Shown: positions 49,596 through 59,671, numbered from the stretch's first letter. The stretch: DNA of 64,000 bases from JANNSO01 sp964485395 (GCA_964485395.1 CAZAJF010000023.1:5847-69846); one strand, 5' to 3'. The notes: generated by a model not told the origin, from the letters alone. Program-made: numbers and translations.

Positions 49596-52265
49596 ATGAA
49601 AGCGAACATACATTTTTTTAGTCAGAACGATACCATCAAGGCCAATGTCGATAAAGACACGCTCGGGCAGCGCGGACGCCAGGCGAACGAATTCGCCGAG
49701 CTGCAGTTTCCCATCCTTCCCGGCTTTATCATCGATTCCAATGTCGCCAGCAACCTTGCCGACGAGGATGTTTCCGGTGCAATAAAACCTTACATAAAGA
49801 AAATCGAGGATATCGTCGAAAAAAAATTCGCCGATAAGCAGAATCCACTCCTTTTCAAGATCGTAATTTCCCCGAATCTGGCTATTTCCAATTATCCGGC
49901 TTTGCATAATTTCGGCCTTACCAAGGAAACGGTCGAGGGCTTCAATAATTACGTAGGCGAGAATTTCAGCGCCCACGAAGTTGTATTCATGTCCCGCGGT
50001 ATGCTTAAAATCGAAGAGCGAATCGCGGAGTCCGAAGGGCGAACCAAGGATGTATTGGCGATCAAGGAAAAAATCCTCAGCGCCAGCAAGGTTTTGGATA
50101 CTGAGAAATCATCGTCCAAGGCCGAAGCCCTCATGGATTCATATGCCGAACTCCTTCCCAAGGGTTTTTTCGACTCAGCTTCCAAGCAGCTTGAAATCGC
50201 GCTGAAGCGAATCTCGAAAATGCTCCTGATCGACGAACAGGACGACAGCGATACCGCGTTGCTGGTTCAGCCGATGGTATACGGAAACTACGACAAAAAT
50301 TCCGCATCCGGCGCTTTTTACACTAGGAACGTCGTAAACGGCGAGAAGAAGCTGCAGGGCGAGTATTTCATCGAGCGCTTCGACGAGATCGGGGCTCCGG
50401 GCAATGACATCAACAAGATCGCCCCGCAGCACCTGAAGGGGCTCGAGAAAATCGCGCAGTCGCTCGAGGATCACCACAAGGAAATCAGGCAGATCCGGTT
50501 TACCATCGAGAAAAACAAGCTTTGGCTTATCGAACAGCGCCAGGTTATGGCTAAGAGCACTCAGGCGGATATAAAGTTGATGCTGGACTTGAACTCGAGA
50601 AAAGTCGTCGACGACGCTTTCGTGATCAATTCCGTACAGCCTGTTCGCCTGAACGAGATTTTGCATCCTATCGTCAATATGGCTTCCGTAAAGAAGTTGA
50701 AAGGCGTTCATGGAGGCATTACCGGCGCTCCGGGAGCCGCGATCGGCCGCGTATATTTTTCGACCGAAGGCTTGATCGAGGCATTCAGGATCGCACAGCA
50801 GAAAGGCGAGGACAAGCGTCTCATCCTGTGCTTATCCTCGTCATTCGCCGAAGACGTCAAAGCCATCGAGGTTGCCACCGGCGTATTGTCGTGCGAAGGC
50901 GGGTACTCCGCCCACGCATCCGTAGTGGCTCGCCAGTACGGAAAAATCTCCTTGGTAAAGCCTGAGATGAAAATTCGCGGAAAGAAAGCCACGATCGGCG
51001 ATATTCAATTCAGCGAAGGCGACTTCATAACCATCAACGTTCCTTATTACGGCGAGCCGAGTATTTGGCTTGGCAAAGCCGAGTTGATCGAGCCCAATCC
51101 CGCTGAATCCGGCTTGTTCGAGTTTATAGCGCTTACGAAAAAACACATGAAGCATTTCCATGTTCGCGCGAACGCGGACAGCCCGCGCGACGCCGCGCTT
51201 GCGCTTTCTTTCGGCGCCGACGGTATCGGCCTGTGCCGAACGGAACATATGTTCTTCAACGAGAAGCGCATCAACGTTTTCCGCGAAATGATTTTAGCCG
51301 ATGACGGCAAAGCCCGTGAAAAAGCCCTGGCAAAACTCAAGGTAATGCAGAAGGAAGATTTTTACGGCCTTTTCAAGACCATGGCCGGAAAAGAAGTAAC
51401 GATTCGCCTTCTTGACGCGCCCTTACATGAATTCCTTCCGCATAACGAACACGAGTTCGAAGCCTTCATGACGCATCTCGGCGGTTCCTCCGGTAAAAAG
51501 TCCAGCGGCAAGGCCTCCGTCAACAAAAATGAGATTCGGGCACGCATGGATTCGCTCTCGGAGTTCAATCCGATGCTGGGCCATCGCGGATGCCGCATCG
51601 CGGTCAGCTACCCGGAAATCTACGCGATGCAGGTTCGCGCCATCTTTGAGGCCGTATATCAGCTTCAATCCGAAAAAGTCGATGTGCGCCCCGAAATCAT
51701 GATTCCGATCGTCATGAATTCTTCCGAGCTCAAGCTTATAGTCTACGGCAAGAAAATCGAGGGAACGACCTACAAAGGGCTCATCGAAAGCGAGGAACAA
51801 ATCTGAAAGGAGCTCAAGGCAAAACCGTTAGTATACAAGACCGGACCCATGATCGAGCTTCCTGCGGCCGCGCTTTCCGCGGGCGAGATTGCCCGATACA
51901 GCGAGTTCTTCAGTTTTGGCACGAACGACCTTACCCAGACCACCTTGGGTATCAGCCGCGACGACTTTAACTCCTTCATGCCCGACTATTCGCTCTTTGA
52001 CTTGGTGGAGGGAAATCCATTCTCCTCGCTCGTCGCCCCGGTAAAGGAGCTCGTCGACATGGCCGTACGCAGAGGCAGGATGACGCGCCCCACGCTGATA
52101 GCCGGTCTGTGCGGCGAGCATGGCGCCAATCCCGACAACGTGCGTTTCTGCATGCAGTCCGGCTTGGATTACGTATCCTGCTCCCCGTATTCGGTACCGA
52201 TAGCCTGTCTGGCCATCGTGCAGATTGAACTGGAGCAGGAAGCCGCCGCAGCCAAGGCAAAATAA
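49596..52265 (+). pseudogene. PPDK-like PEP-utilising enzyme interrupted by an in-frame TGA
   Basis: Reading through one TGA (51804-51806) gives about 889 residues, full length for pyruvate phosphate dikinase. The phosphohistidine domain is present (GGYSAHASVVARQYGK, His about 437), as is the PEP/pyruvate barrel: GADGIGLCRTEHMFF, MLGHRGCRIAVSYPE, FFSFGTNDLTQTTLG and catalytic Cys in LCGEHGAN (about 837). The N-terminal ATP-grasp half is degenerate: the nucleotide motif, normally SVRSGA, reads FKIVISPN. It may therefore pass phosphate from PEP and not use ATP. Both sides of the stop share one frame, so this is a nonsense codon or sequencing error, not a frameshift. AGGAG precedes the first ATG. 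Confidence 0.8.
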
Positions 52266-52272
52266 GCTCATT

Positions 52273-52304
52273 ACGGTTTGGAAGACTTGGGTTTTCCAAA
52301 CCGT
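52273..52304 (+). terminator. 11-bp hairpin after the PPDK-like gene
   Basis: ACGGTTTGGAA (52273-52283) pairs perfectly with TTCCAAACCGT (52294-52304) around a 10-nt loop. It has no T-run and may act with the adjacent terminator. Confidence 0.5.
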
Positions 52305-52311
52305 TGGGAAT

Positions 52312-52348
52312 AAAAAAGAGGCCAACCTTCAAGGTTGACCTCTTTTTT
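52312..52348. terminator. Bidirectional intrinsic terminator
   Basis: AAAAAAGAGG (52312-52321) and CAACCTT (52323-52329) pair with AAGGTTG (52331-52337) and CCTCTTTTTT (52339-52348). The A-run and T-run let it work for the PPDK-like gene and for the convergent gene at 52368. Confidence 0.9.
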
Positions 52349-52367
52349 ATGAGCTGGAACCGTAGGT

Positions 52368-52928
52368 CTAGCCGCTGGTGTAATCCCATTTCATGGTTGA
52401 ATCGATTTTGGCGCCCAGCGCTTTTGCGACTTTTTTGGCGTCGGACAACGGGACACCGGCTTCCTTGTTGAACGTTTTCTCGAAGAACATGGTTATGCTC
52501 TCATTGACGTCGGGAAGGTTCAGGAACACGAAGGCAAAGTTTACGCCCTGCGGTTTCATGACGGTAAACGAGGTATACGAGATCATGGATTTCTTGCTGT
52601 AATAAATTTTTGTCTGGTTTTTGCAGGTGTGCAGATCCAGCTCGCTGAATCGCAGCGGAATCTGCTCGTGGCTTTTTCTCACGTACGGTTCTTCGCTTTT
52701 TTGGGAGTAATTTGCGGGCTCCACGAGGATGTGGAGCTTTTTCCCGTCTGTCTGAAACGTCAGGCCGTTATCGGCTGGATAAATCGATTTTACGTTGCTG
52801 TAGGACACGATTTCGTAACGTGAATACGCAGAGTTTTCGGCGAAAAAAGATGACACGATAAAACCATACTCGTTTGGCAGCATGCTTTTCTTGTATGCGT
52901 CGAATAATTCCATTGCCTTTACAGCCAC
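52368..52928 (-). CDS. Hypothetical protein
   Basis: A 186-residue soluble protein of mixed alpha/beta composition; no family recognised and no signal peptide. AAAGGAGG lies 5 nt before a GTG start, which is one of the best ribosome sites in the window. A bidirectional terminator lies beyond its stop. It is the last of a same-strand run murE-ddl-HD-TPR-this gene, 49 bp after the TPR gene. Function unknown. Confidence 0.75.
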   Translation of the reverse strand: MAVKAMELFDAYKKSMLPNEYGFIVSSFFAENSAYSRYEIVSYSNVKSIYPADNGLTFQTDGKKLHILVEPANYSQKSEEPYVRKSHEQIPLRFSELDLHTCKNQTKIYYSKKSMISYTSFTVMKPQGVNFAFVFLNLPDVNESITMFFEKTFNKEAGVPLSDAKKVAKALGAKIDSTMKWDYTSG

Positions 52929-52977
52929 AGTATCCTCCTTTGGTACACTTTGAGCATAAGCTATTTTTTCAACAGAC

Positions 52978-54897
52978 TCAAGACTTTTCTGAAATTGGTT
53001 TTGTTTTTACCGTTAATTTCTCGGCCCGTTGGCGAAAACGCGCTGCTAACTCGCTTGAGCCGCTTTTTTCATAAAGGCGGGCAAGATTGATAAGCGGGCG
53101 GACATCGGCGGGAGCCAGTTCGTTTGCCTTTGAAAACGCCGCAGCGGCTTTTTCCGTTTCGTTGAGGCGGGCGAGCAATACGCCGAGGGCCAGGTAGGGT
53201 TTCGCCTCCGTGCGTATAAATGCCGCGCCGCGTTCCATCAGTTCCCTGGCGAGTTTTGTGGAACCCGATTTATCCAGGCAAAACGCCAAACCAAGGAGGT
53301 ATTCGACGCGCTTGGGGTTTCCGGCGAGCAATGAGCGGTAGTGAACGGCCGCTTCGCGGAATCGCCCCGCGTTTTTATAGCAGAGGGCCAAAAACGGATC
53401 ACTGGATTTTCTGGCGGCGTCGTAGGTATAGCCTTCTTCCACCACGCCGAGGGCGGTGTTCCAATCGGCCGCTCCAGCAAGCTTCTGGACGTATTCTTTC
53501 CTGATCTTCACGTTGTCCGGGTAGGACTCTATATATTCTTTATAGCGCCTGAGCTCCATTTCGGGTGCGTTGAGGGATTCGGCAATGGATATGAGATAGA
53601 GCGACGCCAGTTCGTTCCCCGGATTTACCTTCAGGATATCTTCGAACCAGGCAGCCGCTAAATCCGGTCTGCCGGTTTTATAGAGGCATTCGGCAAGGAT
53701 GAACATGAGGCGCTGATCCCCGGGTTTGGACCGTAGAAGATTCTGGACCAGGGGGAGCAGTTCATCCGGCGACGATTTTTCTCCGGCCATGCAGAGCGCA
53801 TCCAGGTAGGCGGCGTCGAATTTATCGATACCCCGGGAAATGGCTGCTTTGAGCACTCTCCGTGCCTCCGGGTACCGTTTTTCCTCCCAGAGGGCCATAG
53901 CCAAGCCCATTCGTATGACGGCCGACGTGGGATCGGCTTCGGCGGCGCGCTCGAAATGCGAAATCGCATGTGAAAAGCGGCGTAGCTCGAAATTTGCCTG
54001 CGCCGCGATCGTGCGAATGCCGGCGTCCTTAATGCCTTTTCTTATCAGGGCCAGAGCGATTCCCAACGCCTCTTTAGGCGCTCCGGCTTTAAGGGAAGCT
54101 AGGGCGCGCCATTGCTCGAGAGCCTCGGGGGTCCAGGGAGCATCCTGGGGTCCCGGCAGTTCCATACCCAGTTGATTGAGCAGCTGAAAACCCTGATCGG
54201 CCTTTCCGATGGTAAAAAGAAGTACGGCTCGCTGAAGGGTGATGGATGTATCTTCGGGGCTGTATTCCGATGCGACCGTCAGGTCGGACAGGGCTTCGCC
54301 GATCCTGCCGAGTTCGCGGCACGCGGATGCGCGGTATAATCGCGTGGCGGTGGAATCCGTGCCGTTTTTAATCACAAAATCCATCAATTGGCGCGCAGAG
54401 TCGTATTTGCCGCGCTTAAGCTCCTGCACTCCATGGATCGCCAGGGCGTTCACGTAAGCCCGAAATATTCGCTCGTCTTGAGGCGCCATGGTATGCGCCT
54501 GCTCGAGGGCCGATACCGCGCGCCCGATATGCTTGAGCTTGAGCTCGGCGAATCCGGCGAGGGCGAGGGTGTGCGGATCGGTTTTTCCGAGGGCGATGGA
54601 TTTTTTGATGCAGCGCAAGGCTTCCGAAAAGCGATTTGCGGAAAGAAAAGTCCTGCCCAGAAAAAACCAGCCGGCTTGCTCGGACGGTTTTTTTTCGATG
54701 TAGGCGCCGAAGGCCGCCACCGCGGGACCGTATTCCCGCATGGCGTGGCGCGAGCGGCCCAGGAACAGCAGCGCCTCCGGCATGTCGTCACGTTCCGCCG
54801 CGACCCGGGTGCAGATGGCGGCTGCGAGTTCGTAATTGCGCTGGGCTCCCGCAGCCAAAGCCTGCTGGAACAATAGACGATGGTTGACTTGGCTCAT
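52978..54897 (-). CDS. Tetratricopeptide-repeat protein
   Basis: A 639-residue protein made almost wholly of TPR units; repeats such as AWFEDILKVNPGNELASLYL and AAAFSKANELAPADVRPLIN show the typical Ala-rich helix pattern and 34-residue phase. TPR arrays form protein-binding superhelices. There is no signal peptide or membrane segment, so it is cytoplasmic. Its partner is not indicated. It lies 60 bp after the HD-domain gene on the same strand. Confidence 0.88.
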   Translation of the reverse strand: MSQVNHRLLFQQALAAGAQRNYELAAAICTRVAAERDDMPEALLFLGRSRHAMREYGPAVAAFGAYIEKKPSEQAGWFFLGRTFLSANRFSEALRCIKKSIALGKTDPHTLALAGFAELKLKHIGRAVSALEQAHTMAPQDERIFRAYVNALAIHGVQELKRGKYDSARQLMDFVIKNGTDSTATRLYRASACRELGRIGEALSDLTVASEYSPEDTSITLQRAVLLFTIGKADQGFQLLNQLGMELPGPQDAPWTPEALEQWRALASLKAGAPKEALGIALALIRKGIKDAGIRTIAAQANFELRRFSHAISHFERAAEADPTSAVIRMGLAMALWEEKRYPEARRVLKAAISRGIDKFDAAYLDALCMAGEKSSPDELLPLVQNLLRSKPGDQRLMFILAECLYKTGRPDLAAAWFEDILKVNPGNELASLYLISIAESLNAPEMELRRYKEYIESYPDNVKIRKEYVQKLAGAADWNTALGVVEEGYTYDAARKSSDPFLALCYKNAGRFREAAVHYRSLLAGNPKRVEYLLGLAFCLDKSGSTKLARELMERGAAFIRTEAKPYLALGVLLARLNETEKAAAAFSKANELAPADVRPLINLARLYEKSGSSELAARFRQRAEKLTVKTKPISEKS

Positions 54898-54957
54898 GGC
54901 GTCATTTTAGCACCAAGACCCGCGATCCACAAGGATGGGGGCCCGCACGGGTCGAAC

Positions 54958-55761
54958 CTATCCCAGATAGCGTTTCGGTTCCTGGCCCTCCACCGCGGCG
55001 TACAGCTCGATGTAGCGCTTCGCGGGGCTCATGTCGAGCTTGCGCATGAGCACTTCCTCGATTTGGAAGAATCCGACCGACTCTTCCATGAGCACGTCTA
55101 TGCGCACGGGCCTGTTGACGCCTTTGCCTATGTTAACTTTTTTTATGGCGGCTGCCGAGTACTGGTGGATGTCTCCCGATTTGGGCTCGGTGGACAGCAT
55201 CATGGGAATTCGGGCGCGGCCTTTTTCCATGTCGCAGCCGTCGGCGATGAGGATGAGCCCCGCCTCGAGCGAATGGATTTTTTGGGTGGCCATATGCCCC
55301 TCGATGCCTTCGATGGCCATGCACCGGACCGCGATTCGCCTTTTTATCTCGTTGGGGTACAGGGCGGTAAGCAGGCGTGTAATGAGCGGATAGGCAAAAA
55401 GGGCGCTGTTGACCTCGTGGTTTTGCCGGCCCACGGACATGCCTATATCGTGCAGGAACGCCGCGAGCAAAACGGCGATGCGGCTGTCGTCTATCGTGCC
55501 GGCCTCGTCTTCTTCCAAACTAGTTTTTATGGTTGATTCATGCAATATCTCGAGCATCGTAAGCGCGTTTATAACGACGCTGCGCATGTGAACCGGCCCG
55601 TGATCGTTGAAATTCAGCCTGCGTATGGAGACGACGTTGGCGTATTCCTGCAATTCCTGGATTTCCTCGTCCTCCAAAAGCATGCTGGCCATGCGGTGGG
55701 CGAGCCCGCTGGTCATGGCGAGGATTTTTTTGTCCAGCGCGGATTCTTTCGGGCTTTTCAT
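54958..55761 (-). CDS. HD-domain phosphohydrolase-like protein
   Basis: A 267-residue cytoplasmic protein with an HD metal-dependent phosphohydrolase core. NDHGPVHMRSVVINAL gives the first His, AAFLHDIGMSVGRQNHE (about 95-111) the HD pair and a further His, and ADGCDMEKGRAR (about 172-183) the last Asp. It is not of the HD-GYP type, and its substrate is unknown; nucleotide or metal-dependent signalling roles are possible. It lies between ddl (89 bp) and the TPR gene on the minus strand. Confidence 0.82.
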   Translation of the reverse strand: MKSPKESALDKKILAMTSGLAHRMASMLLEDEEIQELQEYANVVSIRRLNFNDHGPVHMRSVVINALTMLEILHESTIKTSLEEDEAGTIDDSRIAVLLAAFLHDIGMSVGRQNHEVNSALFAYPLITRLLTALYPNEIKRRIAVRCMAIEGIEGHMATQKIHSLEAGLILIADGCDMEKGRARIPMMLSTEPKSGDIHQYSAAAIKKVNIGKGVNRPVRIDVLMEESVGFFQIEEVLMRKLDMSPAKRYIELYAAVEGQEPKRYLG

Positions 55762-55850
55762 GATGACCTCCGGAGAAACAGGCAGTAAGCTCTGGGCAAA
55801 AGTCTAATTTCTATTCGCCCGGCGAATTGAAATTTCTTGGCGCAACGAAT

Positions 55851-56954
55851 TTATTTCCCCGCGGCGCCGTAGCATAATTCCTTGCGTATATTCCTTCTCG
55901 AGATAGCCAGCGAGAAAAGTTCTTCGATAAGTTCTGCATAAGGAAGGCCGCCAGCCTCGCACATCTTGGGAAACATGGAAATAGATGTGAATCCCGGAAT
56001 CGTATTGGCCTCGTTCAGGAATATTTCCCCAGTTTTTTTGTCCACGAAAAAATCTATTCGAGCCATTCCCTGGAAACCGGCGACGGTATACGCCTTGGCG
56101 GCGATTTGCACGATTTTCTCGCGCTGCGCCGATTCCATTTCTGCGGGAATGACGAAGCTCGCGCCGTTGGGATCGGTATATTTTGCGTCGTAATCATAAT
56201 ATTCATGAGTTGGAATAACTTCGCCGGGAGCGAAGCTTGTTACTTTCTCGTTGCCGATGACCGAGCACTCGATCTCGCGCGCCGCCATGAACGGCTCTAC
56301 GAGAACTTTGGTGTCGAAACGCAACCCTTCCCTGACTGCGGCCTCGAAGCCGGCGCGGTCGCTAGCCTTTCCGGTTCCAACGCTGGATCCGGCGCGCGCG
56401 GGCTTGACGAAAACGGGCCAGCCGAAGGTTTTTTCCGATTGCTCCATGAATGACTCGAGTCCCGGTTCCTGAAGCTCGTGCGACTGGATGGAAATAAAAG
56501 GAACGATGGGCAAGCCGGCTTCGCGCCACAAGATCTTTGCGAGAGCCTTGTCCATGCCTATGGCGCTCCCCTGAACGTCCGCGCCGACGTAGGCGAGATC
56601 CGCGCACTCGAGCAACCCCTGCACGGTGCCATCTTCTCCGAAGGTGCCGTGCAGCACGGGGAAGACAAGATCCAGCTGGATGTCCGAGGACCCGTAAGCC
56701 CCGTATACACGGAGTCCCTTTCCGGGGGCTATTACCACGAGCGGGGTTTCGGTTCGCAGTTGCAGCGGTTTTTCGGATTCGCGGCAATTGGCTAAAACCG
56801 CGTCGGGTTGCAGGTGCCATGATCCTTCGCGCGAGATGCCGATGAGGTATATCTTATGTTCGGGCTTTATATGCCGTACGATGCTTGCCGCGGACATAAG
56901 CGATACTTCGTGCTCGCCTGATTTTCCGCCATAGAGTATTGCTACTTTCATCAA
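55851..56954 (-). CDS. ddl: D-alanine--D-alanine ligase
   Basis: A 367-residue ATP-grasp enzyme that joins two D-Ala residues for peptidoglycan. ILYGGKSGEHEVSLMSA at the start, FPVLHGTFGEDGTVQG (about 98-113), VKPARAGSSVGTG, and the C-terminal FLNEANTIPGFTSISMFP (about 312-329) are all present. The ATG overlaps the murE stop by 4 bp, giving a cell-wall pair. The HGTFGEDG and NEANTIPG loops give no hint of D-lactate specificity. Confidence 0.93.
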   Translation of the reverse strand: MMKVAILYGGKSGEHEVSLMSAASIVRHIKPEHKIYLIGISREGSWHLQPDAVLANCRESEKPLQLRTETPLVVIAPGKGLRVYGAYGSSDIQLDLVFPVLHGTFGEDGTVQGLLECADLAYVGADVQGSAIGMDKALAKILWREAGLPIVPFISIQSHELQEPGLESFMEQSEKTFGWPVFVKPARAGSSVGTGKASDRAGFEAAVREGLRFDTKVLVEPFMAAREIECSVIGNEKVTSFAPGEVIPTHEYYDYDAKYTDPNGASFVIPAEMESAQREKIVQIAAKAYTVAGFQGMARIDFFVDKKTGEIFLNEANTIPGFTSISMFPKMCEAGGLPYAELIEELFSLAISRRNIRKELCYGAAGK

Positions 56955-58504
56955 ACTTCCTTCGTGCCTGGGAATCCCATTTCCGCGAGCGCTTTTTGGG
57001 CTTCCGCGATTTCGTCCCAGGGAATCGTTCCCGCTGCCTTGATTATAGTGTTTTCATGGCCTTTGCCAAGGAGCAACACTATGGAATCGCGTTTTGCGAG
57101 CGAAAAAGCCATGCGGATGGCTTGGGCCCTGTCGGGAATGAGGAACAAAGATTCTCCCCGAATTTTTTCCTTGCAGCCGGCCGCTATATCCTCGAGGAGC
57201 GCCATGGAATCTTCGCCTCTGGGGTCTTCGTCCGCGAGAATGACCATGTCGCAATATTTTGAGGCGATGGCTCCCTGCGCCGGTCGTTTCTGCGTATCGC
57301 GTTCGCCGGCCGAGCCGAAGACGCAGATTACGCTGCCTTTCGCCCTGCTGCGTATGCTCGGCAGTATCGCCTCGAAACTGGAAGGCGTGTGGGCGTAATC
57401 CACCAATACTTCAAAATCCTGGCCGGCTTTGATGCGCGTCATGCGGCCCCGTACGGGGGTAAGTTCGGGCAGCAGGTCTACGAGTTCGTCCACCGGCATG
57501 CCCGTAAGCTTATGCACCACCAGGACGGCCGCGAGGGTATTCTCGACATTGAACGCACCCGGCAGCTTGATGTTCGCCGCCTGGTAGCAATCCTCGAAGC
57601 AGAGCATGAATGTGGATCCTGTTTCGGTTTCGTCGATTTCCGTAGCCGAAAGCGTAGCTCCCCCCGAGCGCACCGAGTAGGTGTATACCGGTTATTCGGT
57701 AATGTCGGCAAAAAATGCGGCGCTGGGATCGTCAGCGCAGACGACGCCGAAAGCGGGCACGGAAAGCCGCTTGCCGCCGATGGTTTTTTCTTCGAGGCTC
57801 GAGTCGAGCGCCTGGAACAGCCGCGCCTTGTCGTCGCGGTAGCATTCCCAGGTGCCGTGGAATTCCAGGTGCTCGTGCCGCACATTGGTCATGACGCCCA
57901 CGTCGAAGCGCACGTCTCCGAGGCGGTTCGTGCGCGGGGAGAGGCCATGGCTGGATGATTCGATAACGGCGTATTCCATTCCGTTATCCACCATCCGGGC
58001 GAGTTTTTCGTGGATCGTCGTTGCCTCCGGCGTCGTCTGGTGGTCTGGATTGCGCTCTACGGTATCGGCCACTTTATATTCGACAGTAGAGACGAAACCG
58101 GCCTTGAAGCCGGCCAAGGTCAACAGTTGCGATATGAGCCAGACGGTGGTGCTTTTGCCTTCGGTTCCCGTAACCCCGATGACGGCGATTTTTTCCGACG
58201 GGTTTCCCCAAAAGGCGCTTGCCATGGGCGACATAGCGAAGCGCGGATCCGCCACCTGTACGTAGCAGACGTCGGGCCTGTACTCGGGAAGTTCCTCGCT
58301 GTGGATAATCGCGCAGGCGCCGTTTTCCAGGGCCTTGCCGATAAACCCGTGGCCGTTTACGTGGAGGCCGGGCAGGGCGAAAAACGCGTAACCCTGTTTG
58401 ACGTTTCGTGAATCGTAGGCAAGACCCAGAATCCTCGTCCCGGCGTCTCCGCGCACTGCTAGTATTTCCAGAGATGCTATAAGTTGCGATATATTGCGTT
58501 CCAT
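56951..58504 (-). pseudogene. murE: UDP-MurNAc-tripeptide synthetase (MurE) with an in-frame TAA
   Basis: Reading through TAA at 57694-57692 gives 517 residues, full length for MurE, which adds the third amino acid to UDP-MurNAc-L-Ala-D-Glu. The Mur ligase P-loop is VTGTEGKSTTVWL (about 110), followed by SSSHGL, GVMTNVRHEHLEFHG and, after the stop, DYAHTPSSFEAIL. The residue-3 pocket reads ADEDPRGEDS, a DDPR-like variant of the DNPR motif of diaminopimelate enzymes, so ornithine or lysine is possible. Both parts are in one frame, and the stop fits a CAA-to-TAA change. A stand-alone 5' part would lack the C-terminal domain. A promoter lies directly upstream; no Shine-Dalgarno is seen. Confidence 0.85.
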
Positions 58505-58512
58505 AAGGTAAT

Positions 58513-58540
58513 CCTATACAGCAACGGCTCCCTTGCGCAA
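58513..58540 (-). promoter_or_regulatory. Promoter of the murE-ddl operon, probably leaderless
   Basis: On the minus strand TTGCGC (58540-58535), 16 bp, TATAGG (58518-58513). Only 8 nt separate the -10 box from the murE ATG at 58504, and no ribosome site is present. Confidence 0.5.
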
Positions 58541-58657
58541 GAGACTTCCTGCGCTTTGCATCAGGGAGAAGCCGATCGTACCCAAGTACTCAGATTAAGC
58601 AAGCAGGTCGAGTCGGTGGCCAAGGCGCCTATCGCCCCGCCGAGTTCGCCCATGGTT

Positions 58658-59452
58658 TTAGCCTGAGACACAGCCCCAGTACGCGCTCCTGGAGCCTGGT
58701 CCAAATTGCGGATAAGGTTGTGGCGCGCTATCGTTAACGCCGCCTGAATGTTTATGCGCTATGGCCTGCATCTCGTCGGCCAGTATGCAATCGGATATTT
58801 TGACGATGGCGCCGTCGGCGACGCTGCGTTCCGACAGGATTATTATTCCGCCGAAAGCCCCGGACGAATCGTGGTTGTTGTAGAGAGCACAATTTTTTAT
58901 GGTATAATCGCAGGCGCTTATGGCCTCGAGCGCGATTCCGCCATTGACGCCCGAACCGCCCGCCGTGGTCGTATGGTGAACTTCGGTATTTATTGTTTCT
59001 ATGGACGCTGCGCCCACCGGATCCATCACCCGTTTGCCATTGTTGGCGCATCGCCGTATTTCGATGCTTTCTATCCGGATGCCTGTTCCGATGCGTTTCA
59101 AGATACCGAACAATCCCGCATCTTCGGCGTTGAATATCGGCCGGGATTTTCATGGTCAAGCCGTGAGCAGCGTGGAGTTCCCGGCCGAACCCATTTGCGA
59201 GGCCCGTGCCGGCTCGATCCGCATGGAGAGCTTGCCGTTGAACAGGAATTCACCGGTCATATAGACGTGGTCGCCGCCACGTAAAAGCCCCGCCTCGTAA
59301 TAGAGCCCAACGTAGCCGTCCACGCACGTTTCAAAACTGTTATAGGGTGACGCCTCCGATCCGTCGCCGCCCGGAGGAGCCGCAACGTCGACCTGCCAGG
59401 CCCGGTTTCCTGCTTTGTCAATGTACTTTATAATGTCCGGCTGATTCCAGTA
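58658..59452 (-). pseudogene. Decayed parallel beta-helix-type protein gene
   Basis: One minus-strand frame from 59452 to 58658 reads as protein throughout except for two TGA codons (59158-59156 and 59152-59150). It has no start codon at its 5' end, where a TAA precedes it (59455-59453). The first part contains WNQPDIIKYIDKAGNRAW and VGLYYEAGLLRGGDHVYM. The second has regular strand patterns (IRIESIEIRRCANNG, YTIKNCALYNNHDSSG, VKISDCILADEMQ) typical of right-handed beta-helix surface or carbohydrate-active proteins. It is 5'-truncated and interrupted, so it is most likely a relic. The parent family is not certain. Confidence 0.6.
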
Positions 59453-59671
59453 TTATTTAAACCGGTAATTTTTACGAAAAACTAATCTGGTCGATAACGG
59501 TATTTGTCAACCTTCTTCGTAACACAAAATTCGGAATTATTTATATTAAATTTACTTTAAGGAAACCGGAAAAGTATGTTATTTTTTTATAGATACACTG
59601 AAAAAGCCATCTTCAAGCCGATAAGCGGGAGATCGTTAAAAAATGCAAACGTGGAAATTCATCGCGCAATC

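Noticed and set aside
51804..51840. Selenocysteine at the TGA of the PPDK-like gene
   Set aside because: The position is not an active-site residue in the family, and no convincing stem-loop of SECIS type follows directly.
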